A stretch of 14,693 bases of DNA from JBAZJI01 sp964596325 (GTDB lineage Bacteria > Patescibacteriota > Minisyncoccia > Minisyncoccales > JAGOPM01), in contig CAZQSQ010000021.1 of assembly GCA_964596325.1 (NCBI GenBank), forward strand, positions 1-14,693. The letters run 5' to 3'. Below are positions 5,905 to 13,346 of this stretch, in pieces. The translations under genes and the position numbers were made by a program. The stretch's first letter is position 1. Each line of letters opens with the position of its first letter. The notes below the pieces were generated by a model. That model searched no databases. It was not told the DNA's origin and was given only the letters and a program-made list of their open reading frames with translations.

Positions 5905-8793
5905 TCAAATATATTTGGCGGTCCAGGTCTTGGCTTTGCGCATTTCTGACAGGGTGCCCTCAAAAATAATCCTGCCGCCCTTGGCACCCCCCTCCGGCCC
6001 AAGCTCGACAATATAATCGGCCTCGCGCACCATATCAGGGTTATGCTCAATAACTAAAACTGTATTTTTCTTTTCCACTAGCTTGCGCAAAATGACCATC
6101 AGTTTTTTCACATCATGAAAATGCAAACCGGTGGTCGGCTCATCTAAAATATAAAAGGTAAATCCCGTATCCCGGCGGGAAAGCTCCTCGGCCAATTTAA
6201 TCCGCTGTGATTCTCCGCCCGAAAGTTCGGTAGAAGGTTGCCCCAGTTTCAAATAGTCTAGACCGATTTGCATAAGCAAGCCTAATTTGGCCGCGAGAGG
6301 TGGAATATCTTGGAAAAATCTGTAAGCATCAGCTACGCTCATATCCAAAACTTCAGCGATATTCTTGCCATTATACTTCACATTCAAAACCTCGGGAGTA
6401 AAGCGCTTACCATGACAAACTTCGCACTGCACAAAAACATCTGGCAGAAAATACATCTCTACTTTTTTATACCCCTCTCCTTGGCAGGAAGGACACCTGC
6501 CCTGCTTGGTATTGAAACTAAAATGCCCTTGGTTAAAACCGCGCACGCGGGCATCATAAGTCTGCTGGAAAAGCCCCCGGATATAGGTAAATAACCCCGT
6601 ATAAGTTGCCGGATTAGATCGAGGCGTCCGTCCTATCGGGCTCTGGTCAATAACAATAATTTTATTGATATGGTTTTTCCCATTAAGCTGCTTGTATTCG
6701 CCTGGTACCACTAACTGCCGGCCAATTTCCAGCTGCATGGCCTTGGCTAAAATGTCCAAAACCAAAGTAGATTTGCCCGCGCCCGAAACACCCGTTACCA
6801 CATTAAAACGCTCCAAGGGCACTTTAAGATTCACGCCTTTAAGATTAAACTGCTTAGCTCCTAAAAGCTCCAACCAATTATTATTCTTACTGACTTCCAG
6901 CTTATCAACGCCAGAAGCCACAGCCTCCTTGCCGCCAAAATACATACCCGTCACGGTTTTGGATTTTTTAAGCTGTTCGGGTGTGCCTTCAAAAACTACT
7001 TTGCCGCCATTAATGCCGGCGGCCGGGCCGATTTCCACAATCCAGTCAGCGGCCTCCATCACCCGGGCATCATGCTCCACGACCAAGACGGTATTTTTTA
7101 ATTCCACTAATTTGCGGATTGACTTAATCAGCCTATCAATGTCTCGCTCATGTAAACCAATGGTTGGCTCGTCTAAAATATATAAAATTCCGGAAAGGCC
7201 ACTACCTAATTGGCAAGCCAGCCGAATGCGCTGATTTTCACCAACTGACAAAGTATTGGCTTGGCGGGCCAAGGAGATATATTCCACGCCCACATCCTCT
7301 AAAAAAGTCATGCGCTTAACCATTTCATTGATGATGCTTTGCGCTACCTTCTGATCTTCCTTAGTTATTTTTTCCACGACCTCTTTAAGGGCGGTAATAG
7401 CTTCGCAAATCGGCATGCTGCAATAATCGGCGATATTCTTGCCGGCAATTTTAACGGCCAAGGCCTCTTTGCGTAAACGGGCGCCATTACAATCCGGGCA
7501 AACCAAATTAGTCATATACTTACTGATTTCCTCCCGGGCATATTCTGATTCTGTTTGGTGGTACATCCGTTCCATTCGCGGAATAACCCCCTCCCACTCG
7601 TCAATTTCGCTTCCATTAAGAATAATATTTTTGGCCGGCTCGGAAATCTCACGCCAAGGCATGGATAAAGTAAAACCGTATTTGTCAGAAATTTCCTGCA
7701 GCTTGGCTTCTTGGAAAGAAACAGCCAAGACTCGGCGGGAAAACATGGAAAGCGAAGCCCAAGGCACAATCGCCCCCTCCTCGATGGAAAGACTCGGAGC
7801 CAAAATAAGTTTTGGATCAACTTTCAAAATATTGCCAAGACCTTGGCAGGTCGGACAGGCGCCAAAGGGGCTGTTGAAGGAAAAAAACCTCGGTTCGATT
7901 TTGGGCATGGAAAAATTGCAATTGGTGCAGGATTCCAATTCAGAAAAAACAATTTCATTATCTTTCTTGCCATTATTAACCAAGGCCACCATGCGCCCCT
8001 TGCCGATTTCCAAAGCCTTTTTGACACACTCCAAAATGCGCTCCTTTTCATCGTCCATGTAGCCCTTCATTTTCTTGTCCCTGTTTTTGAGCGCTTCCTT
8101 TTCTGTTTTGCTTTTGGCATTAGCCTTGGCATTGCTTTCAATCACATCCTTGAGCAAAAATTCTCCAACTAGCACATCAATTTTATGAACCTTATTCTTG
8201 TCTAAATCTTTACGCCGAGCTTCTTCGCAAGCATAAAAAATTCCATTAATGCGCACCTCTGGCCAGCCGGAACGGCAAATTTCCTCTAAAGTTCCTTTAT
8301 GCTCCCCCTTGTGCCCCGCCACCGCCGGACCCAAAATTTTTACCGATTTGTTTTCTTTAGCCAAGTTAAAAATCTTAGCTGCAATTTCCAAATCAGTTTG
8401 GGAAGAAAGCAATATGTCACAATTAGGGCAATAAGGCTTGCCGATATTGGAAAACAGCAGCCGCATATAATCGTAAATTTCCGTAATCGTCCCCACCGTT
8501 GAGCGCGGATTGGCTGAAATCGTTTTTTGGTTCACGGCAATAGTGGGGCTCAAGCCTTCAATGCTTTCCACCTGCGGTTTTTTGATGCCGCCCAAAAATT
8601 GCCGCGCATAGGAGCTTAAGCTTTCCAGATACCTTCTCTGCCCTTCGGCATAAATTGTATCAAAAACCAAAGAAGATTTTCCTGAACCCGAAAGACCGCA
8701 AAAGACCACCAATTTATTCTTGGGGACTTTAAGCGATACGCCCTTAAGATTATTTTCGCTGCAATTTGTTAGCGTAATGAAATCTTGTTCCAT
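5905..8793 (-). CDS. uvrA: Excinuclease ABC subunit A
   Basis: 962 residues from the ATG at 8793 (965 from an in-frame TTG at 8802; positions below use the longer count). UvrA dimers find DNA damage with UvrB in nucleotide excision repair. First ATPase: Walker A GLSGSGKSS (36-44), zinc-type cysteines C292/C295 and C316/C319 around PRFFSFNSPFGACP, signature LSVGENQRIRLA (518-529), Walker B YILDEPTIGLHERD. Second ATPase: Walker A GVSGAGKST (671-679), zinc module C770/C773...C793/C796, signature LSGGESQRIKLA (860-871), Walker B YILDEPTTGLHFHD. Length is normal for the family. Oddities: the first signature has Val in place of the first Gly, and a Lys/Ala/Asn-rich stretch (about 221-252) looks like an insertion in the UvrB-binding or signature region. 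ATG preferred because GGAG lies just upstream. Transcribed alone, with its own terminator. Confidence 0.97.
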   Translation of the reverse strand: MEQDFITLTNCSENNLKGVSLKVPKNKLVVFCGLSGSGKSSLVFDTIYAEGQRRYLESLSSYARQFLGGIKKPQVESIEGLSPTIAVNQKTISANPRSTVGTITEIYDYMRLLFSNIGKPYCPNCDILLSSQTDLEIAAKIFNLAKENKSVKILGPAVAGHKGEHKGTLEEICRSGWPEVRINGIFYACEEARRKDLDKNKVHKIDVLVGEFLLKDVIESNAKANAKSKTEKEALKNRDKKMKGYMDDEKERILECVKKALEIGKGRMVALVNNGKKDNEIVFSELESCTNCNFSMPKIEPRFFSFNSPFGACPTCQGLGNILKVDPKLILAPSLSIEEGAIVPWASLSMFSRRVLAVSFQEAKLQEISDKYGFTLSMPWREISEPAKNIILNGSEIDEWEGVIPRMERMYHQTESEYAREEISKYMTNLVCPDCNGARLRKEALAVKIAGKNIADYCSMPICEAITALKEVVEKITKEDQKVAQSIINEMVKRMTFLEDVGVEYISLARQANTLSVGENQRIRLACQLGSGLSGILYILDEPTIGLHERDIDRLIKSIRKLVELKNTVLVVEHDARVMEAADWIVEIGPAAGINGGKVVFEGTPEQLKKSKTVTGMYFGGKEAVASGVDKLEVSKNNNWLELLGAKQFNLKGVNLKVPLERFNVVTGVSGAGKSTLVLDILAKAMQLEIGRQLVVPGEYKQLNGKNHINKIIVIDQSPIGRTPRSNPATYTGLFTYIRGLFQQTYDARVRGFNQGHFSFNTKQGRCPSCQGEGYKKVEMYFLPDVFVQCEVCHGKRFTPEVLNVKYNGKNIAEVLDMSVADAYRFFQDIPPLAAKLGLLMQIGLDYLKLGQPSTELSGGESQRIKLAEELSRRDTGFTFYILDEPTTGLHFHDVKKLMVILRKLVEKKNTVLVIEHNPDMVREADYIVELGPEGGAKGGRIIFEGTLSEMRKAKTWTAKYI

Positions 8794-8810
8794 ATTCTCC
8801 AAATCTGCAT

Positions 8811-8839
8811 ATTATAACATAGAAAAACCATTCTGAAAA
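8811..8839 (-). promoter_or_regulatory. Promoter of uvrA
   Basis: Minus strand: TTTTCA (8834-8839, four of six), 17-base spacer ending in TGT, then a perfect TATAAT (8811-8816), that is, an extended -10. Predicted +1 near 8804 leaves a leader of about 11 bases containing GGAG before the ATG at 8793. I see no SOS-type palindrome here. Confidence 0.6.
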
Positions 8840-8843
8840 GGAA

Positions 8844-8875
8844 CTGCAAAAGCGGCCATTTTGGCCGCTTTGCAG
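8844..8875 (-). terminator. Terminator hairpin after the amidase gene
   Basis: Arms 8844-8857 and 8863-8875 (CTGCAAA(A)GCGGCC, one bulged A) around a short T-rich loop, three bases after the amidase stop. The following T-run on the minus strand is broken (TTCCTTTTC), so termination may be incomplete and may let some reading into uvrA. Confidence 0.75.
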
Positions 8876-8878
8876 GAA

Positions 8879-10144
8879 TTAGTGCCCGTATTGGGTATCC
8901 AATTTCTTCATAATCAGGTTTATCTGGTGCCAAGCCAAACCCCAAGGATCTGTTTTGATATTATTACCAATCGTCCCCAGCTTATTAACCTCATTACGGA
9001 AAGATTCGTCTTCCGCTTTATTGGCAATATCGTTATGACCCAAAACATGTTTTATCTGATAGCGCGTGCCGATATCATTAACCAACCAAGCCAAAGATAG
9101 TTTTTGCTCATCGGTCAGGTTGTCGGTCTCGTGGCATAAAAGCTCAATTCCGATGGAAAATATTCCCACTCCGGTGCGCCCATCTGGGGCCGGCATCAAA
9201 CTGGCTCCCGCATGCCAAGCCACATTTTTTTCTTCAGCCGTCTGATAAATTGTTCCTTGGCGATCAATAAGGTAATGCGGGCCGACACCATAAAAATTCC
9301 AGACATCCATAATGCCATCCACGCTATAAATATCATTGGAAATCCTCTTAATGGCAGGGTCATTATCCGGCTGGTAAAAGGACGTATGTACAACAATCGT
9401 ATCAATGGGCCGAGGATTATTTAATTTCTTAAAATATCTATCCGGAGAAGTGATATCGTCATAGCAATCTTTGCTCAGTAATTTTTTAATTACTACTGGC
9501 TTGGCCTCGGTTTTGGCTAAAAGCTCTTGTTGTTTGAAAATCGAAATGCTGCCTGCGCTGAGCACATTACCCTTCTTGTCGGTTTTTTTGTAATACCCTT
9601 GCCCATCAGTGCTTAAATTGTATGCCTTCAAAATTGCAGAATTATATTTGGCATTTTGCTCACCAATCAGATTGGCCGAGGCCAAATACATAGTTAGTCC
9701 CGAATCGTTGAAAACCTGATATTCTCTTTGGATGTTCGCGTTCTTAATACTGAAAATTTTGATGTAATTATCGCGCACATTCACCAAAGCCGCCCGGGTA
9801 GAAGTTGCTAATTTCTTGGGGACTTCCAAACGCCGCAAAGACAAAATGGCCTCCAAATTGGCCGCCATAGAAACCATGTATTTTTTATCGAAATCCTTGC
9901 GCGAAACAATATCTAAAGATTCATACCAATTCTTGTTGGCCTTTTGTGCCTTATCCACAATGGCAATCAACCTTTCATTAAACATCGTAACCTCGGCGCT
10001 TGGTGCATCCAAGGATTTTAGAAAACTGTCCGCGTGCGTTGTGGTAGCTGCCGTGCTGGTAGCCCCGTTAACCCAAATAACATTGGGTAAAAGCAAGAAG
10101 GCTAGAGCTAAAAGCCCTCCGCCAAAGAAGAGTTTGTTATCCAT
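8879..10144 (-). CDS. Secreted N-acetylmuramoyl-L-alanine amidase (Amidase_2 / PGRP-like)
   Basis: 421 residues. The N-terminus (MDNKLFFGGG, hydrophobic to about residue 26) is a signal peptide or anchor. Residues about 37-230 form a mostly helical region of unknown role. The C-terminal part (about 245-415) is a zinc amidase of the Amidase_2 family, which cuts the bond between muramic acid and the first alanine of peptidoglycan. Zinc ligands are visible as His253 (TIVVHTS), His370 (VLGHND) and Asp399 (KTDPWG). HYLIDRQGTIYQ (290-301), AWHAG (309-313) and SIGIEL (330-335) are typical fold motifs, with Glu334 at the conserved acidic position. It may act in wall turnover or on a host wall. It is a single-gene unit divergent from uvrC-uvrB, with a good sigma-70 promoter (10166-10194) and its own hairpin downstream. 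Confidence 0.9.
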   Translation of the reverse strand: MDNKLFFGGGLLALAFLLLPNVIWVNGATSTAATTTHADSFLKSLDAPSAEVTMFNERLIAIVDKAQKANKNWYESLDIVSRKDFDKKYMVSMAANLEAILSLRRLEVPKKLATSTRAALVNVRDNYIKIFSIKNANIQREYQVFNDSGLTMYLASANLIGEQNAKYNSAILKAYNLSTDGQGYYKKTDKKGNVLSAGSISIFKQQELLAKTEAKPVVIKKLLSKDCYDDITSPDRYFKKLNNPRPIDTIVVHTSFYQPDNDPAIKRISNDIYSVDGIMDVWNFYGVGPHYLIDRQGTIYQTAEEKNVAWHAGASLMPAPDGRTGVGIFSIGIELLCHETDNLTDEQKLSLAWLVNDIGTRYQIKHVLGHNDIANKAEDESFRNEVNKLGTIGNNIKTDPWGLAWHQINLIMKKLDTQYGH

Positions 10145-10165
10145 ATTTTTTAGTTACTTTCCGCA

Positions 10166-10194
10166 ATACTATTGCGCGCTAAAGACTGAGTCAA
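10166..10194 (-). promoter_or_regulatory. Promoter of the amidase gene
   Basis: Minus strand TTGACT (10189-10194), exactly 17 bases, TAGTAT (10166-10171). Both are near-consensus (five of six each). The leader before the ATG at 10144 is about 15 bases and has GGAAAG as a weak ribosome site. Confidence 0.65.
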
Positions 10195-10217
10195 CTTCTT
10201 GACAAATGACCAAAGTA

Positions 10218-10246
10218 TTGAAAAATCACGATAAATATCGTATTTT
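10218..10246 (+). promoter_or_regulatory. Promoter of uvrC-uvrB with a palindrome in the spacer
   Basis: TTGAAA (10218-10223), 17 bases, TATTTT (10241-10246), then GAAGCC and the ATG at 10253: again six bases between -10 and start codon. The spacer holds the inverted repeat CGATA-AA-TATCG (10229-10240), a possible operator. Confidence 0.5.
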
Positions 10247-10252
10247 GAAGCC

Positions 10253-11302
10253 ATGCAAGCCGAGCTAAAAGAACAAGTCGAGAAACTGCCCCAAAAGCCC
10301 GGGGTCTACCTTTTCCGTAATATCGAGGAGCAGATTTTATATATCGGCAAAGCCAAAAACTTAAAAAAACGCGTCTCTGACCACTTCCAAAAAAAGACCT
10401 TTCCGGATCAAAATTTTATTGACCAAGTGGCGGGCATTGAAACCATTGGCACTAAAAATGAAAAAGAAGCCCTAATTTTGGAGAACCGACTGATAAAACA
10501 ATATCACCCCAAATATAACACCCAATGGAAAGACGATAAAAATTATGCCTATGTCGCCATAAGTCGCGAGGATTTTCCTTTGATTTTTATTACCCACCAG
10601 CCTCAGGACAAAAATTTCCAATATCTGGGACCTTTTGTCAGTGCTAAAGAATTAAAAAAACTTTTGGCTGATTTGCGCAAAATCCTTCCCTATCGAACCT
10701 GCAAACATCTCTTAAAAAAATCCTGCCTCTATTATGATATGGGGCTATGCCTTGGCTACTGCATAAATCCGCAATACAAAAACCAATACCAAAGAATTTT
10801 GCAAATGCTTTCGGCCATCTTGAAGCTTTATGAAGGCAAAGGAGGGCGCAGCGAATGTTATGACATATCCAATTTGAGCGGGACTTTAACTGTCGGGTCC
10901 ATGGTGGCTTTTCAAAATGACAAGCCCGATAAATCCCAGTACCGGAAATTCAAAATCAAAACCGTAGAAAACCAAGACGACGTTTCCAGTTTGCGTGAAA
11001 TCCTGCAAAGAAGGCTAGCGCATACTCAGTGGGCCACTCCGGATTTATTTTTACTCGATGGAGGCAAAGGACAGCTTAAGGCTGCCAGAGATCTTAAAAT
11101 CCCGGTTTTAGCCATAACAAAAATAGAGCGCAATCCGCATAAAGCTAAAATATTTTCTCCCTTTTCCAAAAAATCCCTAAATCTGCAAAGCCTGCCCCCG
11201 GAGCTCGCCAGATTCTTTCTCCAAATCAGGGATGAGGCCCACCGCTTCGCCATCAGTTATAATAAGAAGCGCCGGCTGATGAAATTAAAAGGCCAAATAT
11301 GA
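10253..11302 (+). CDS. uvrC: Compact UvrC-type nuclease lacking UVR and helix-hairpin-helix regions
   Basis: 349 residues against about 600 for usual UvrC, the dual-incision nuclease of excision repair. GIY-YIG domain: GVYLF (Tyr19), LYIGKAKNLKKR (Tyr30, Arg40), ALILENRL (Glu77). A four-cysteine cluster follows (Cys150, 158, 166, 170), matching the position of the UvrC iron-sulfur cluster. Only 30 residues later the RNase H-like domain begins: ECYDISNLSGT (Asp204), LLDGGKGQL (Asp269), DEAHRFA (His330), so the second triad is also present. Missing are the UvrB-binding UVR motif plus most of the middle region, and the C-terminal (HhH)2. The nucleotide gap is too short to hide them in another frame, and the stop overlaps uvrB as ATGA, so this is a designed short form and not a frameshift. 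Start: the ATG six bases past a -10 box. Confidence 0.93.
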   Translation: MQAELKEQVEKLPQKPGVYLFRNIEEQILYIGKAKNLKKRVSDHFQKKTFPDQNFIDQVAGIETIGTKNEKEALILENRLIKQYHPKYNTQWKDDKNYAYVAISREDFPLIFITHQPQDKNFQYLGPFVSAKELKKLLADLRKILPYRTCKHLLKKSCLYYDMGLCLGYCINPQYKNQYQRILQMLSAILKLYEGKGGRSECYDISNLSGTLTVGSMVAFQNDKPDKSQYRKFKIKTVENQDDVSSLREILQRRLAHTQWATPDLFLLDGGKGQLKAARDLKIPVLAITKIERNPHKAKIFSPFSKKSLNLQSLPPELARFFLQIRDEAHRFAISYNKKRRLMKLKGQI

Positions 11303-13251
11303 GATTCCAAGTTGTTTCCAAATTCCAACCCACAGGCGACCAAGGCGAGGCTATTAACAAGCTCTCCAAGGGCGTTTTGCGTGATGATAAATTCCAAACG
11401 CTCTGGGGCGTGACCGGTTCTGGCAAAACCTATGTCATGGCCAAAATAATCGAGAAAACCCAGCTCCCTACCCTGATAATTTCCCCGAATAAAACTTTGG
11501 CCGCCCAGCTTTATGAGGAATTCAGGACTTTTTTCCCAGAAAATAAAGTCAGTTATTTTGTTTCCTATTACGATTACTATCAGCCCGAAGCCTATTTGCC
11601 CAACACCGACACTTATATTGAAAAGGATGCCAAGATAAATGAAGATATTGACCAGATGCGCCACGCCGCAGTCCAAAACCTGCTTTCGCGCAATGACTCC
11701 ATTATCGTTGCCTCGGTCTCGGCCATCTACAATTTGGGCAAACCAGACTCTTATAAGAATTTCGCACTCAATCTGAAAGTTGGCGAAGCGCTTAGCCAAA
11801 AACAGATAATGTATAAATTGGTGGAGCTGCAATTTGAGCGCAATGACTATGAGCTTTGGCGCGGCAAATTCCGCCTCCGCCATAATTATTTGGATATTTG
11901 GCCCTCAGGTCAGGATGAAATAATCAGGATAAAAAATACTCCTGAAGCCATTGAAAGTATTGAAATCTGCCCGGCACCCTTTGGCGAGTTCAAAAAAGTA
12001 AAAGACATCTCCCTTTTCCCAGCTAAGTTTTGGATTTCCGAACGCGAAAAGACCATTGATGCTATGAAAGAAATCGCCAAAGAGTTGGAAAATCATACCG
12101 CCAAGTTAAAAAAAGACGGTAAGTTCTTGGAAGCCGAAAGAATCAAGAGGCGCACCGAATACGATATGGCCATGATGCGGGAAACCGGCTGGTGCCATGG
12201 CATTGAAAATTATTCGCGCCAATTAGAAGGCCGCAAGCCCGGCACCCCGCCCTACACCCTCTTGGATTACTTTCCTAAAAACTTTTTACTATTTTTAGAC
12301 GAGTCGCACATTGGCGTACCCCAACTCCACGGCATGTATGAAGGAGATCAAAGCCGGAAGAAAACTTTGGTAGAATATGGTTTCCGCCTGCCTTCTGCCC
12401 TTGATAATCGGCCACTTAAATACAATGAGTTCATGGGCATTGAAAAGCGCACTATTTATGTCTCGGCCACACCCGGAGATTATGAACGCAGCCAAAGCAC
12501 TCAAATAGTGGAGCAGATTATCAGACCGACTTATCTCCTAGACCCGGAAGTAGAAGTGAGGAAAACCGAAGGCCAAGTGGAAGACTTAGTCAAAGAAATC
12601 GAAATAAGACAGAAAAAGAACCAGCGCGTGCTCGTGCTGACTTTGACTAAAAAAATGGCCGAAGCTTTGAGTAGCCATCTTAAAGAGAAAAAAATCCGAA
12701 CCAATTATTTACATTCCGATGTCAAAACTTTTGAGCGCACCAAGACCTTGGCGGATTTGCGCCGCGGCAAATATGAAGTATTAGTCGGCATTAATTTGCT
12801 GCGCGAAGGTTTGGATTTGCCCGAAGTTTCTCTGATCGCCATTTTGGATGCGGATAAGGAAGGATTTTTGCGCAACGAGACTTCCCTGGTGCAGATAATG
12901 GGCCGTGCGGCCCGTCATGAAGAGGGCCGGGTTATAATGTATGCCGATAGCCTTACCAAGTCTATTAAGGCTGCAATGGAAACAACCAACCAGAGACGCC
13001 AAATCCAGCTGGACTATAACAAAAAACATCACGTTAAGCCCCGGCCTATCGTTAAGGTTATTACTGATATCTTCCGCTTTGAGGAGAACGAAAAAGCTTT
13101 ACCTAAAAAAGAATTTCTCAAAGAATATTTGCATAAACTCAAAAATCAGCTGGATTTGGCCAGGCGCAACCTGCAGTTCGACAAGGCCGCCTCTATTGCG
13201 GAAAAAATCAAAACCGTAAAAGCCAAAATGGAAGAGCCTCCCAAAGAATAA
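11299..13251 (+). CDS. uvrB: Excinuclease ABC subunit B
   Basis: 650 residues, close to the usual length. UvrB is the helicase-like ATPase that verifies damage and receives UvrC. Walker A GVTGSGKT (37-44); damage-gripping beta-hairpin YYDYYQPEAY (90-99); SRQLEGRKPG (306-315); Walker B/DEAD-type DESH (334-337); motif V/VI region with GINLLREGLDLPEVS and QIMGRAARH (532-540). The C-terminal UVR motif is intact (about 607-645, YLHKLKNQLDLARRNLQFDKA in two parts: 610-619 and 620-630). The ATG at 11299 overlaps the uvrC stop (ATGA), with AAAGG upstream as a weak ribosome site, so the pair is coupled. It is followed by a terminator five or fewer bases after the stop codon. Its UVR tail has no UVR partner in the adjacent UvrC. 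Confidence 0.97.
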   Translation: MRFQVVSKFQPTGDQGEAINKLSKGVLRDDKFQTLWGVTGSGKTYVMAKIIEKTQLPTLIISPNKTLAAQLYEEFRTFFPENKVSYFVSYYDYYQPEAYLPNTDTYIEKDAKINEDIDQMRHAAVQNLLSRNDSIIVASVSAIYNLGKPDSYKNFALNLKVGEALSQKQIMYKLVELQFERNDYELWRGKFRLRHNYLDIWPSGQDEIIRIKNTPEAIESIEICPAPFGEFKKVKDISLFPAKFWISEREKTIDAMKEIAKELENHTAKLKKDGKFLEAERIKRRTEYDMAMMRETGWCHGIENYSRQLEGRKPGTPPYTLLDYFPKNFLLFLDESHIGVPQLHGMYEGDQSRKKTLVEYGFRLPSALDNRPLKYNEFMGIEKRTIYVSATPGDYERSQSTQIVEQIIRPTYLLDPEVEVRKTEGQVEDLVKEIEIRQKKNQRVLVLTLTKKMAEALSSHLKEKKIRTNYLHSDVKTFERTKTLADLRRGKYEVLVGINLLREGLDLPEVSLIAILDADKEGFLRNETSLVQIMGRAARHEEGRVIMYADSLTKSIKAAMETTNQRRQIQLDYNKKHHVKPRPIVKVITDIFRFEENEKALPKKEFLKEYLHKLKNQLDLARRNLQFDKAASIAEKIKTVKAKMEEPPKE

Positions 13252-13280
13252 AAACCGTCCGCCGCTTGGCGGGCAGTTTT
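13251..13280 (+). terminator. Intrinsic terminator of uvrC-uvrB
   Basis: AAAACCGTCCGCC (13251-13263), loop GCTT, GGCGGGCAGTTTT (13268-13280), with one mismatch and one G-T pair, then TATATT. It overlaps the last base of the uvrB stop codon. Confidence 0.82.
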
Positions 13281-13287
13281 TATATTA

Positions 13288-13316
13288 TTGACATTATTAT
13301 AATATTATGATATAAT
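13288..13316 (+). promoter_or_regulatory. Perfect consensus sigma-70 promoter of the lipoprotein gene
   Basis: TTGACA (13288-13293), exactly 17 bases, TATAAT (13311-13316): six of six in both boxes with ideal spacing. Expected start near 13323. This is by far the strongest-looking promoter in the window. Confidence 0.88.
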
Positions 13317-13330
13317 ATAAGAAGTTTCCT

Positions 13331-13338
13331 AAAGGAGG
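13331..13338 (+). promoter_or_regulatory. Strong Shine-Dalgarno site of the lipoprotein gene
   Basis: AAAGGAGG at 13331-13338, eight bases before the ATG at 13347. It is the only full-strength ribosome site in the window and contrasts with the six-base -10-to-ATG spacing elsewhere. Confidence 0.88.
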
Positions 13339-13346
13339 ATTAACAA

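Noticed and set aside
7439..8062. Long plus-strand reading frame of 207 residues opposite uvrA, and a similar one at 6665-7234
   Set aside because: They are antisense to highly conserved UvrA coding sequence, have no ribosome site or promoter, and their products have no recognisable motifs.
8800..8802. TTG start for uvrA
   Set aside because: The TTG lies only two bases after the predicted transcription start, and GGAG sits between it and the ATG at 8793; the ATG gives the normal UvrA N-terminus.
10229..10240. CGATAAATATCG as an SOS (LexA) box
   Set aside because: It matches neither the Gram-negative CTGT-N8-ACAG nor the Gram-positive CGAAC-N4-GTTCG pattern, so I only report it as a palindrome of unknown use.
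10253..11302. Short UvrC as a frameshifted or decayed pseudogene
   Set aside because: Both catalytic centres are complete, only about 90 bases separate the cysteine cluster from the second nuclease domain so no hidden segment fits in another frame, and the stop overlaps uvrB cleanly as ATGA.
11257..11883. Minus-strand reading frame of 208 residues opposite uvrB
   Set aside because: It covers the conserved Walker A and hairpin region of UvrB in antisense and spans the uvrC-uvrB overlap; it is a shadow of the coding sequence.
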